The notes beneath the pieces were generated by a model. The model did no database searches, was not told where the DNA came from, and saw only the letters and a list, made by a program, of their open reading frames with translations. A program made the translations under genes and the position numbers. This document shows, one piece after another, positions 1 through 10,158 of a stretch of 64,000 nucleotides of DNA; the first letter of the stretch is position 1, and each line of letters begins with the position of its first letter. Origin of the DNA: Acrasis kona (lineage: Eukaryota; Heterolobosea; Eutetramitea; Acrasida; Acrasidae); contig JAOPGA020001475.1 in the NCBI GenBank assembly GCA_026419775.2, positions 58,114-122,113 on the forward strand, in the 5' to 3' direction.

Positions 1-81
1 ACGGCAAGATTAGCTAATTATAATTGTAATCAAAAAGGTTGACTGGACGATTATAGCGGGTATTGGCACAAGGTCAGATCA

Positions 82-2631
82 ATGTCCCAGGTAACTAAGG
101 TATGGTTATCTCAACTGAGTAGTTTTGACGAAATTTCGTAAGAATGACTTCGAATTTGGTGACGTGCTAGGGGAGGGCGCATTTGGTCAAGTCCGTTTAT
201 GTAGTTCTAAAAACACGGATAGGAAATATGCAGTTAAAATTTTGAAGATGGACCAGCTTATAAAAGCTAAACAAACGAAGTATGTGAAATCAGAACGCGA
301 TATACTTCAGTTGTGCGACCATCCAAACATTTGTAAACTCTTCTATACTTTCGCTGATGAGAAGAAGCTATATTTTGTGATGGAGCTTATATCAGGAGGA
401 GAACTATTTTCAGTCCTGCGAAAGGTAAGACTTGTGTGGTTGAAACACTTATCTTTTAGCTGCCAATGGTTAGATTCAACGTTGCACAGTTCTATGCTGC
501 AGAGTTACTAGAGGCCATCTTGTTTATTCACGAAAAGAACATTGTTCACAGAGATTTGAAACCAGAAAATTTATTACTCTCGTCGGATGGACATCTCAAA
601 CTGGTTGATTTTGGTATCGCGAAAGTTATAGAATCGGATACAATGAATACAATATGTGGTACAGTTGAATACCTATCGCCTGAGCTTGTCACTAGTTCGA
701 GCTATGGTAAGGGAGTAGATTGGTGGGCATATGGTTGTATCTTATACGAACTCCATGTAGGTAATTCTCCGTTCTTCTCCACTAGCATGGCTGTCACATG
801 CCAAAAGATCAAGGACAGAGAAATATATTGGCCACCGGATTTACACAAGGACGCGAAAGACCTGATAGACAAATTACTAACAAAAGATCTCAACCAAAGA
901 TTGGGTTGTGGGCCTGACCGAGGGAAATCAATAAGGAATCATAGTTACTTTGAGGGAATAAATTTTAACGATTTATGCAAGAGGAAACCTCCAATAGTTC
1001 CAGAAGAAACCGGAAACGAAATTAGTGGAGTGGGATTCAAATTATCGGCAGACAACGATATGCTATCGATTGATAATGAAATGACCATAATGCACTCAAA
1101 TGTGATGGTTCCAGAAATGAGGTCAATTCATCCGGGATCGATACAACCACCAAGCGATATCAACCCTAGCACAACTGATATTATTAGTAGGTCCGAAATG
1201 CTGAGAAAGTTGTCCGAAGATTTATCGAGACTTCCAGAGAGGAAACTGCCACCAACAATCAAGTGCAATGGAACGTTTAATATAGAGGCAGGATCTCATT
1301 TATTTTACTATAAGAGATTATCTTCTAATCGGCGAGTATCAGGGAACAAGATTTATGCTTCTTCACCCTCTAGCAAGGATAAAGTTTGTAACAGCTCGGA
1401 ATTATCGTTACGTCATATTCATATTATGGCCACTCTACAAGCACCTGTAAGATGCATCTCATGGAGTGAGAAAGGAGATATGATCGCTTGTTCGTCTAGC
1501 TTTATGACAAATGTTTACCAGACTACTTCAAGTTCTCAGGATTCTATGCAGTTCGAGTTCAAACATTCCAAAGACACTGGTTCAACGAGCAGATATCTTA
1601 GCTTCTCTGATAATGGAAAATATATCGCCAATGATATGCAGAGAGATATAGGTCTCTTACGCTTCGATAATGGCAAAAAATATACATACAAAAATCTAAG
1701 AGGACACGGGATGCCAATTACTCATTTGTCGTGGAAGCCAAAAAGTGAGGACGGCTTATTCGCGGCTTCAGGGTTAGACACGTGTGTCTATATATGGAAT
1801 GCGAAAAAGGCTAAGCAGCTAGCGGCACTACGTGGTTTAGGGCATGAGTCTTATATAACTTCATTGAGTTGGCAGAAAGATCATAATTCAGGTGGTGGAC
1901 GTCACATAGCTTCTGGAGGTGTAGAGGGAGTAGTTTCCATTATTGATTATTCGACGGAGAAGGTATCAAACAAGATACAAAAACAAGGTGGACCTATTAC
2001 AGGATTGACTTGGAGAGACGAAAATACCTTGGCCAGCTGGTCCTATGAAGATCGTTCGGTCGTAACAATTGATATGCATTCCGGCAAAGCGATCAAACAT
2101 ACGGTCTATCCTTCCTCTATCATCTCTGTAGAATGGTCAGCAGACGGTTCACATCTTGTAGTTGTGTGCAGAGACATGATTAGACTTTGGACTTATCCAG
2201 ATATGAAGCTTGTTAGGACATTCCATAGAGATGGTGGAGTAGAGCCGTCAGCATCGGCTTCCTTTGATTTTGAATCGAAGAAACTAGCATTCACTATTGG
2301 TAGCGACGATGTGGCACCTCTTGTGTATGACTTGTCCTCTAATACAATGATAGACATGATCCCATCTCAATTAGAACAAAGTGAAGAGGTTTATCACAAG
2401 GCAGCGATAACAACAGTCAAGTGGTCACATACGAAGCCATTATTAGCAACTGGGTCTTACGACAGAACGGTTAGATTCTGGGGTTGTGAAGAAATTGTGA
2501 TTGAAAACTTGGACGACAAAGGAACAAAATTTTTGGAAAGACTAGATTCACATGAAAAGAAACTGATGGAACAGAATGGGGAGGCGGAGAATGAGGAATC
2601 AGAGTATGAGGATTTGAGTGATGAAGATTAA
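82..2631 (+). CDS. AGC-family protein kinase fused to a WD40 domain
   Basis: Exons 82-90, 143-424 and 460-2631 give 820 residues; introns are 52 and 35 nt and all junctions are in phase 0. The first exon encodes only Met-Ser-Gln, and splicing to 143 keeps the frame. Residues about 6-264 form a complete AGC kinase: Gly-rich loop GEGAFG, AVKI lysine, HRDLKPEN catalytic loop, VDFG metal site, a T-loop ending GTVEYLSPE and an RLGCGP motif near the end of the catalytic domain. Residues about 410-775 hold WD40 repeats (for example SYDRTVRFWG), followed by an acidic tail ending EDLSDED. The kinase is expected to be active because all catalytic residues are present. The WD40 half probably binds a partner or scaffold. 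No hydrophobic-motif tail (FxxF[ST]) was seen. Kinase-to-WD40 fusion in this order is unusual for AGC kinases. The function of the fusion is unknown to me. Confidence 0.88.
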
Positions 2632-2647
2632 AATAATGTACAATAAG

Positions 2648-3361
2648 TTATCTTTGTTTATTATATCTATATACAGACTCATACATGTCCCTTTCTGTAA
2701 GAGGTTTCCTTCCTGGTGAAGGAGGGGCTGACCTTGCTTCGTCGATGTCATTCTCAGATTTTACTTCCTTTGAACTGGTTTCCTCCTCTCTCTTCCGCTT
2801 CTTCTGTTCCCTCTTTAACATTTTCTTCTCCTCTTTGAGTCTTTTCTTCTCCTGCTTGGCGATTAATTTTTCCTCTCTTCTCTTTCTTCTCTCTTCTTCT
2901 TGCTCTCTCGTAAGTCCTCCTGTAAGTGCCCTTATTAATTCAGGGTTATACGTTGGTTTTCTATTTTCAGCATCTGATTCGTTTCCACTTTCCTCTCCTT
3001 CTTTTCGCTTTTCCTTTCTAAAGTAACCTAATTTATGGTCTACCCTTATAGTCCTTCCGGAAAATATAATTCCATTAAAATTGTCTACAGCCAAAACAGT
3101 GCTTCTTTGATCTTCATAGGCTAGAAAACAAAATCCTCGAGACTGCCCCGTTGTTTCATCGCGTGCTAAATCAATATCCACAATTTCGCCCCACTGAGAA
3201 AACATTATCAAAATGTCTCCCTCTGTTAATGTATTATCAAGTCCACCAACGTAAATATAAGCACTTGATTTGTAAGCGTCATGCCAAGAAGTCCCAGATT
3301 GGTTGAGACCCAATGATATCTCCCTTTCATTTATTCTATTTATCTCTTTGACAACGTTCAT
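2648..3361 (-). CDS. RBMX2: RRM splicing factor, IST3/RBMX2 (U2 snRNP, RES complex) homologue
   Basis: A single-exon gene of 237 residues. I chose the Met at 3361 because the homologues start Met-Asn-Val-Val-Lys-Glu-Ile-Asn and a TATA box lies 67 bp upstream. One RRM (about residues 33-112) carries RNP2 IYVGGL and RNP1 RGFCFLAY. The segment SWHDAYK before the RRM, DILIMFSQWGEIVDIDLARD within it, and VDHKLGYFRK after it are the RBMX2/Snu17 signature. The C-terminus is Lys/Arg/Glu-rich coiled coil. In other eukaryotes the protein joins Bud13 and Pml1 in the RES complex, which stabilises the activated spliceosome and retains unspliced RNA in the nucleus. It is convergent with the kinase gene, with a gap of 16 bp between stop codons. 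Confidence 0.9.
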   Translation of the reverse strand: MNVVKEINRINEREISLGLNQSGTSWHDAYKSSAYIYVGGLDNTLTEGDILIMFSQWGEIVDIDLARDETTGQSRGFCFLAYEDQRSTVLAVDNFNGIIFSGRTIRVDHKLGYFRKEKRKEGEESGNESDAENRKPTYNPELIRALTGGLTREQEEERRKRREEKLIAKQEKKRLKEEKKMLKREQKKRKREEETSSKEVKSENDIDEARSAPPSPGRKPLTERDMYESVYRYNKQR

Positions 3362-3427
3362 CGATGATATTGATTCGTTACAATTGACAATTACAAACAA
3401 ACACAACAATTGAAGTACAGAGACCGA

Positions 3428-3435
3428 CTTTTATA
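3428..3435 (-). promoter_or_regulatory. TATA box of the IST3/RBMX2-like gene
   Basis: Read on the minus strand the site is TATAAAAG followed by TCGGT, 67 bp upstream of the chosen ATG. The same 13-mer occurs upstream of the MLO gene. Confidence 0.5.
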
Positions 3436-3448
3436 ATGTACAAATTTT

Positions 3449-5289
3449 TTATTCAATGAATGCAGTGTCCTCAAAAGATTTATCTTGATGGACAACAAAT
3501 GGACAAACAGATCTATTTCCTAATGTTTTTGGTTCGAACTCCTTCCTTTTAGTGTTGTTCTGTAATTTGGACCAAAATATTCTATCAAACATTCTTAAAA
3601 GAGAAAATTCTTTGTAATTTGTTATTGAGAAGTTGTTATTATTTGTAATCAGCTCTCTGACATGTTCATCAAGCTCCTCATGCGATACAAACACAACACC
3701 ATTATGTGACATTCTACACACTCCGTCTACCGACATGTTTTCGATGAAATTATACATTACATCTCCTAAGCGACTTCTAGAAATTGGTTTTTTAAGATTT
3801 AAAACATTCAAAACACTCTTAACAAACTTGAAGCCAGAAACATTCATTTCGCGTTTCTTGTTCCATTCGGAAACGGTTTTGCTCAATGAACAATTAATGT
3901 TTATTAGATTTTTTTGAAAGATTTCCCCCAGACATAACATGTCTTGAATGTATTGCTGTGCCTTTAATGATACAATTCTCTTGGGTACACAAATGCACAA
4001 AGTAGAGTCCCAGGTCAGCAAGTATTGTCCAATGCACAATCCACATCGAAGATCTGATAGTGTTGTTGATGATGATTGGAAATCAAAGATACAAGGATTA
4101 TACCAAGGGGATCTACACCACTCCTGACATTGTTCAAAAATTACAAAACGGACCACAACACCCTATATATTTTAGTGCTTTTATAGCATGTAATACTTAC
4201 GTGACCTCTTCTGACCTTAAAGTCCGATAGTTCTGCATCGGGTGTGAGTTGGTTTGCTGAAAATAGACTTTTAATTTTATTGTAAAAGTTGTTCCAATCT
4301 TCATCAGAAGAACACAGGAAGGTCTCTGCCAATCGATTCTCATCTTTTACTATATTTTCAACATCCTCTACGGTATAGTCTACTAATAAACTCGGCTCCT
4401 CTTCATCTTCAACTAATGCTTCGTGAATCGGACTCTCAATATTAATCAACGTCGGCCTCACTACAGGTTCATCCTCAGACAGATTCCAAGAATCATCATC
4501 ACCCAATCCCTTGGTTGGTGCAGCGTCGGAATCCTGCCAATCCGTTCCAGATATTTGTCTTGGCTTTAATGGAAACTTTATCTCTTCATCATGATCATTA
4601 TTTTGAACAATTGAGTCTTCGTGGAAATCATCATCTTGTTTTTCTAGTTCGAAATCTCTGATGGGGAATGTAACGTGGACCGGCTCAATGGGAGATGTTG
4701 AGATGCATAATTGTTGGATTCCATTCTGAAGTAGATTTATTAGTTTTTGATGCTCTATTATCAAATCGTTCTTCTCCTCTTCTATGGCCATCCTTCTGTC
4801 TATTTCTGCCTTGAGTTCTAAAACTTCTTCTCTAGCCTTTGCAAGTAGATCTTCATTTGATACAATATGGGCCCTCAACTGCTCCGATGCCGTACGAAGT
4901 GTTTGATTTTCTATTTTCAATTGGTCCCTTTCGCTTTCTGTGACTCGTAGTAGAGATAAGCAACCGTCTAGCGTTTGTTGTTGGGTGCGCTCGTTCAAAT
5001 CATGCAGTTCTTTATTGCTTTGTATCTGATAAACTTCACTTGATTTTATCCTTCTTGCTAATGGAAGTCTTAATGTGCTATTAACTTCTATTTGTGCATT
5101 ACTAGAAATCTGCCCGGCCTCTTGCGACTCTAAACTGCGAGTGGATGGAGGGTTGAGTGAAATTAAAGTTGTTTGTTCATCACTTGGGTCAAAAGTGGCG
5201 TGCGGGGTGGAATGATATCTGGTGTGTTGCTTATAGGTGCTTTGACTTTGCTGCTCAAATATCGACCTAAGCGAGGACACCTTGCTCAT
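3449..5289 (-). CDS. Unknown protein with N-terminal coiled coil
   Basis: Two exons, 5289-4201 and 4162-3449, joined by a 38-nt intron in phase 0 (donor GTAAGT), give 600 residues. The Met at 5289 (MSKVSSLRS) is the first in-frame ATG. Residues about 70-180 are predicted coiled coil, rich in Glu, Leu and Gln. Residues about 200-330 are acidic and poorly structured. The last 240 residues are globular and Cys/Trp-containing (CQEWCRSPW, CGLCIGQYL). I do not recognise the family. Conservation of the globular end would have to be tested by profile search. Its 3' end lies about 14 bp from the TATA box of the IST3-like gene. Confidence 0.75.
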
Positions 5290-5624
5290 GTGTTGGGTTG
5301 TTGACGAAATGTCATGGCAAGTCAACCTTCAAACTACCCTAAATAGTATTACAAAATTAATTATTCTACCTTGTTTTCTGATTTCGTAATATCATCTCAC
5401 AGAACTAATAACCAAATCAATACAGACGAGATGATAGTAGTATAGTATCATCAATATAATTACTTTATATCCCCAAGTAAAGAGTTAAAGCCAACGTCCA
5501 CATGTAACCAAATAGGTCTTCTAAATGTAAAAACTTTCATGTATATCAGTTGATAGAATAGAAATGGATGTTGCTCAAACTACTGTCTGTAGCAACCTGC
5601 TTGAAATTCCGCTGGTAAGCGTCT
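5290..5624. other. Intergenic region with divergent promoters
   Basis: The region lies between the divergent coiled-coil gene and the MLO gene. A short open frame begins at 5564 (MDVAQTT...), but a TATA box lies after it, so it is unlikely to be an MLO exon. I see nothing else here. Confidence 0.4.
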
Positions 5625-5632
5625 TATAAAAG
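5625..5632 (+). promoter_or_regulatory. TATA box of the MLO-family gene
   Basis: TATAAAAG followed by TCGGT. It lies 33 bp before the first in-frame ATG (5666) and 93 bp before the second (5726). Its position argues that transcription starts near 5655. Confidence 0.5.
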
Positions 5633-5665
5633 TCGGTTTTTTAAGTATGTTGGATTTATTTGTAC

Positions 5666-7394
5666 ATGGACCGGAGAAAGACAAGCATTGTTTCAATTTC
5701 AAAAAGTTTCACAATCTTCAATTCCATGAGCAGCTTGAGAGTGGTGATTGTTTTTGTCGTTGCCTTCGCTGTTGTACAACTGCTGGTTGTTTATGCCGTC
5801 AAGTCGACAAACACACAGGGTAGACGTTACCCTGTCTCCTTTGGCAACACAATCAACAGTGATGACCATAAGAAAACCAACCCATCTCATGTTCTACCAC
5901 CAAGCGACCCAAATTACACTAAATGGTGTCTGAACATTCACGATGACAGCATATACACCATAGGCTCCAAGTTGAATTGTCGAGATAATAGTGAAGCATT
6001 TTCAATGAGTTTCCTTCTGGCCATTATGGTGACTGTTCTCATAGAGTACATAACACACCAGCTTGAAAAGGTAAAACATAATGTCTTTAAAATTACTAAT
6101 GACGGCAATAGAGATTAGGAGAAAATAAGATGTATTTGACCATTCTGAACAAAATATACAAAGGTGAGTTTAATTACTTGATGATTTTAATGACAATTTG
6201 AAAGAGCTCATGATGATGGGATTAATTGGTCTTGTCATTAATGTATGTGAATCATTGGGTATATTTGATGGTTTGTTTAAACTAGCAAACTCAGTCTCCG
6301 AAGCTATCGGTGTTCACAGCCACGACCCACCAGAAACCCCGCATGAGCTCATAGAAAGACGGGTCAAGATTTTTGATTTTGTACACGTTTCTTTGTTCTT
6401 CTTGTCTGCATTCTATATCGCAATCGTCATTCTCACATTCTTATTAGTTAGGGTCACGTGGAGACGTTGGTCCGACTACGAAGAGAATAGGTTCGAAGAC
6501 GTTGTCGCGAGACAAGAAGTACTGGAGGAACGCATTCGTAATAAGAACAAAATACTTTTATTGTGTGATTGGATCCTTCTATACAAGTATTACGTAAACA
6601 GCCGCCGACTTGCATACTTTGCGACAAAACACCGTTTCCTACATCAACACGCACTAAGCGAAGAGTTCAAGTTCCACGAATACCTACGTACATCTTTATT
6701 ACATTTATTTGCAGAATTAATTGAGGTGGACTGGAAATTGTTAGTCGGTATTTGGTTTTGCTTCCTTTTGAATTACTTGAGGAACAAGATTATTAATTTT
6801 GAAACTTCTGGCGGAGGTGTGTATGTATTTGCTGGTGCGTTTGGTTTCGCAAGCTTAGCGTTGGCCTTTGTGGTATTCGTTTGGTGTAGAATCGGATTAA
6901 GATTATATCAGAAAACGCACTGTGCGGATATTAAAGCCCTGTCGGTCAACTATGGAGAGTCCACACACCTTCTGAGAACAGTGGAAAATAATGATGAATT
7001 GACGGTTGTGAGCACAGTCGAGACTCCTCTTGGAAAGCCAGTCAAAATGTGGAGGTACTTCCCCTTCTTTAACTCCTCCGCATCGTTTTTGAGTCTGCAA
7101 GTATGTTTAATGGTCCAATCTTTTTATTTGGCAATGATGTTAATTCATTTTGGGTTCGTAATTGTAATTGAAGATGGCATCACCAACATTATAGCTCTGA
7201 GATATGTACTGCTTGCTATTACGTTGGTGCCCTCTTTTGTTGTTTGTCTTATTCTCTTCCCGTTGACCATTCCAGACTTTACAATCATGTTCTCTATTGA
7301 AGATCATACAAATAACCACGTTCTTCCTGAGCATATTAAACAAGAGAAGGAAGACGCAGCCGCTGCCTTAACAGATATACACACTCATCATTAA
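5666..7394 (+). CDS. MLO-family seven-transmembrane protein
   Basis: Exons 5666-6070, 6130-6163 and 6205-7394 (introns 59 and 41 nt) give 542 residues. The tiny 34-nt middle exon is required to rebuild the MLO signature: QLEK, then YLTILNKIYK, then ELMMMG after the last junction. That matches the family pattern of TM1 followed by a Leu-Met-Leu-Gly-type TM2 start. Several more hydrophobic helices follow, and a long cytosolic stretch with paired Arg/Trp (WRRWSDYEE) lies after the third. The N-terminus is unusual. A signal-peptide-like segment (from the Met at 5726, VVIVFVVAFAVVQLLVV) and an extracellular region with two cysteines precede TM1, whereas plant MLOs start close to TM1. Start 5726 is a good alternative. 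Plant MLOs are calmodulin-binding Ca2+ channels. The C-terminal tail here is short, and I cannot see a clear calmodulin site. Confidence 0.85.
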
Positions 7395-7549
7395 ATTACA
7401 TTTTGTATTTCTGATTTATTAAATATAACAATCACAAAATCTTCTGTTGCTGTTTCAGAACTATTTAATCAAAAGGGTTGTGAAAGAAAAACGTTTATTC
7501 ATGTAAAATTGTTAGGCGTTATAAAAAATCGAATCCATTATGGTTAAGA

Positions 7550-8626
7550 TTACAGGAAAACTCCCAAGTTCATACCAAGATTTACAACCGAGCACATTTT
7601 TAATCGACTGGATAGTTTGAACATGGAATTAATAGCTACACCATTGCAGGACGTCCCTCCAGTTCCAACAACGCAGTTGTTGTTCCCTATACCTCCCAAT
7701 AATACAGAGTTACCTGACACTGCTCCAAACAATCCAACATTGTACGTTCTCAAGTTCAAATTAATCCCTGGACTAACAACTCCCAACTGGTTTAGGCTGA
7801 CGATAGAAGGCGAACTAATTGTAGAGAATGATCTCAAATTGATTTGGGAGAGGCCGCAATTCATGCTGTTGAAAGCAACAATCGTCAAGCGGTCTTTGTT
7901 ACAAAAATCTCTGGCGACGGATAATTGACCTGACATACCCAAGTCGACAGCTGTTGTTAGGACCAATTCGCCAGATAATACATGATGCTTATACACCACA
8001 CCACTAGTTGTTATTGCATAAATATATCCATCTTGTGCAAGAATTGGGGTGCCATGGCAAGCCCCAGAGATTACTTGTATGTTGTTTGATATGTTACTAT
8101 CCATTAGTGATTCAATATTCACTATACTCACAATCGACGAGTCTGTTGTGACTATAGCAGCATATTTATCATCTAGGAGCCCTATAAACTTTGTATGACT
8201 GGGAGTGCAAATGGTATTCGCACTCTCTATAAATGTATTCAAACATAATCTTTTGTAGCATTTATTATATTGTATGATTACATAATCATCATTTACTGCT
8301 GCTATCTTGATAGATGCTCGAGTGGTGGCAGTTTTAACGATGATACCAGTGACTAGATTTACAGTTGAAATTAGTGTTGTGGATGCGAGAGTCCCAGTCA
8401 CAACAGCGTGGTCAATACTAGAGGTGAGGGACCCAGATGTTGGATAGAATGGCATGTTAATGTGTCTAATAACCCTTCCAGAACTATTTACACACAAAAC
8501 TACCTTGGAACTCTGATTAAACTTGTAGAAGACACCAGCGCCATTGCCAACAATAAAGTCATTAGAATTGCTTTGGCCCAACACAGTTGCAAAAACTATA
8601 CACAACAAAACTTTGAACAAGCTCAT
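7550..8626 (-). CDS. Secreted protein of unknown function
   Basis: A single exon of 358 residues. The start at 8626 gives a standard signal peptide (MSLFKVLLCIVFATVLGQS); another in-frame ATG lies at 8644. The mature part is rich in Ser, Asn, Val and Ile, has scattered Cys residues and short repeating beta-strand-like blocks, so a beta-propeller or similar all-beta fold is possible. There is no membrane segment after the signal. I do not recognise a family. A TATA box sits at 8690-8697. Confidence 0.72.
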   Translation of the reverse strand: MSLFKVLLCIVFATVLGQSNSNDFIVGNGAGVFYKFNQSSKVVLCVNSSGRVIRHINMPFYPTSGSLTSSIDHAVVTGTLASTTLISTVNLVTGIIVKTATTRASIKIAAVNDDYVIIQYNKCYKRLCLNTFIESANTICTPSHTKFIGLLDDKYAAIVTTDSSIVSIVNIESLMDSNISNNIQVISGACHGTPILAQDGYIYAITTSGVVYKHHVLSGELVLTTAVDLGMSGQLSVARDFCNKDRLTIVAFNSMNCGLSQINLRSFSTISSPSIVSLNQLGVVSPGINLNLRTYNVGLFGAVSGNSVLLGGIGNNNCVVGTGGTSCNGVAINSMFKLSSRLKMCSVVNLGMNLGVFL

Positions 8627-8689
8627 TTGATTTTTTATGTACATCGGTCTCAAATATTGAAAAATTTATAGACATGAACAGGGCTGCGA

Positions 8690-8697
8690 TTTTTATA
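8690..8697 (-). promoter_or_regulatory. TATA box of the secreted-protein gene
   Basis: TATAAAAA on the minus strand, 64 bp upstream of the ATG at 8626. Confidence 0.45.
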
Positions 8698-8807
8698 GGT
8701 GGTATCACTTATCAATCAACTATTGGTATAGATTAAGAACTGTAAATTCTTGGGATATTTCGACCTTTTCCGTTAATACCAATCAGAGAAACCAATCAAA
8801 ACTGCCA

Positions 8808-9305
8808 TTATAAATAACAAATATATCGTTCATAGACATCAAATGAACGTATCCAAAGTAACAAGTCATGTTGTAATGTGCTTTTAAACAACTGTTTGCA
8901 AGGTTCCTTTGATTTGCTTGCAACCATATCTGTTATTCGAACAAATGATGCAGTAATTTGATCGCCACAACTCATGTCAAGAGTATGTATTCCTTGAGCG
9001 AATAAATGCTTCATCTAATCGGTGATTTGATAGCAAAAATTGATGGTGAGAGTATGTATTCCTTTTAAATGAACGAATGATGCAATAAAACACATTAAGA
9101 GTATATTGCTTCTAGACGTTCTTTTATAATGTCTGCATCCGCGGCACGCAATTTGTGAAACAGTACTTCTTATATGGTCTTGTCGCTCTGGTTTTACTAT
9201 ACTTGAAAATATCGGAGCACGTACTACATAGTGAAATTCAACTTCTTGTGCACATAAAAATGCGGTGATTAGACCCTTTATCTTAGGTCCGTAGAAGTTG
9301 ACCAA
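8808..9305 (-). pseudogene. Decayed leucine-rich-repeat (F-box-associated type) fragment
   Basis: Two adjacent minus-strand repeats read FVHLKGIHTLTINFCYQITD and KHLFAQGIHTLDMSCGDQIT. This is the GIHTL...QITD repeat of leucine-rich proteins that are abundant in amoebae. The two repeats are in the same frame but separated by a TAG at 9015-9017, where a normal repeat would continue Asp-Glu-Ala-Phe. DNA similarity between the two units is visible (AGAGTATGTATTCCTT occurs in both at about 8979 and 9047). Neither side carries a full gene. This is a remnant of a host repeat gene and the true ends are unclear. The stretch 9306-9512 shows nothing else. Confidence 0.55.
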
Positions 9306-9512
9306 TGAATGATTACAACATGGTTCGTGAATTTGTTATTCAATATGATTTGAACATCTACAAAATGGAACGAAGTCAAAAGATCGAACCTAAAAGGTTA
9401 AGAAACTAACAACAACGATGACCTTCAAGATGTGTTTGATCAGTTGTAAAATAAAATAAAGATAAATGTTGACACGAAGTGATGTTTTAATAAAGTGCGA
9501 TATTCCCTTAAC

Positions 9513-10037
9513 TTAATCATCAAACACTTGACTCAACTTCTTGTCCTTATCATTCTCTGGCTTGAAAGAACTTTTTGGTAGGAGCATGGAGTGAATACTA
9601 GGTAAAACACCAGCAGATGGCAAGAGAACATCTTTTAATAACTTGTCTAGTTCTTCGTCGTTGCTGACAATAAAGTTAGATGGCTTTTTAATGTATGTTA
9701 CCTGATAGCAAGCATCAAATGTCTTGGTTGGATTGTCTTTTTTTTGTTCTGAGTGCAAGCGTTACCTCCTAATTCCAACAATTCCGCAGAAAGGTATTCT
9801 AACACTGCTGCTAGATAAACACCAGCCCTATACAATCAATAGTATTATTATACTAACTTACAAATTAGACACTCTTGGAGAAAGTTGCATTTTTCTTAGA
9901 TATCTATTAATCCTACCGACTGGAAAGCTAACGGCGGCTCTAGATGAAGCACTGACCTTCTTTGAACCACTTTGTTCGATAGATTTGTTTTCTTCTTGCT
10001 TGCTCTTCTTGTCCACGCTTGACTGTTGAGATGGCAT
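9513..10037 (-). CDS. Divergent histone H2A variant
   Basis: Exons 10037-9862, 9827-9702 and 9663-9513 give 150 residues. Introns are 34 and 38 nt, and both junctions fall inside conserved H2A sequence. The histone fold reads [56 protein letters not shown], then [13 protein letters not shown]. These are the H2A alpha1, alpha2 and alpha3 helices and the docking segment. Acidic-patch residues (EYLSAE, NDEEL) are kept. The N-tail is Ser/Lys/Gln-rich rather than Gly/Lys/Arg-rich, and the C-tail is acidic and contains a Ser-Gln (KLSQVFDD) four residues from the end. The L1 loop and the Arg-Val-Ser-Asn-Leu-Ala segment differ from canonical H2A. Intron content and divergence suggest a replication-independent variant. 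Which variant class it belongs to cannot be decided by eye. Confidence 0.9.
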
Positions 10038-10158
10038 TTTTTCTTTTGATCACTCAAGTTGACAATCAAGTTTGTAAGTGTGACAGTCATTGTAACTGAA
10101 AATTAATTCTATTAATAAAGCCTCCTAATCTTTATTTAGCGAAATCGAAAATAAAACA

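Noticed and set aside
5564-5614. Possible first exon of the MLO gene (MDVAQTT...)
   Set aside because: A strong TATA box lies downstream of it, and the only in-phase junction would need a 66-nt intron, longer than any other seen here.
9724-10029. Plus-strand frame of 101 codons across the H2A gene
   Set aside because: It is antisense to the histone exons and introns. The H2A fold on the minus strand explains the coding signal.
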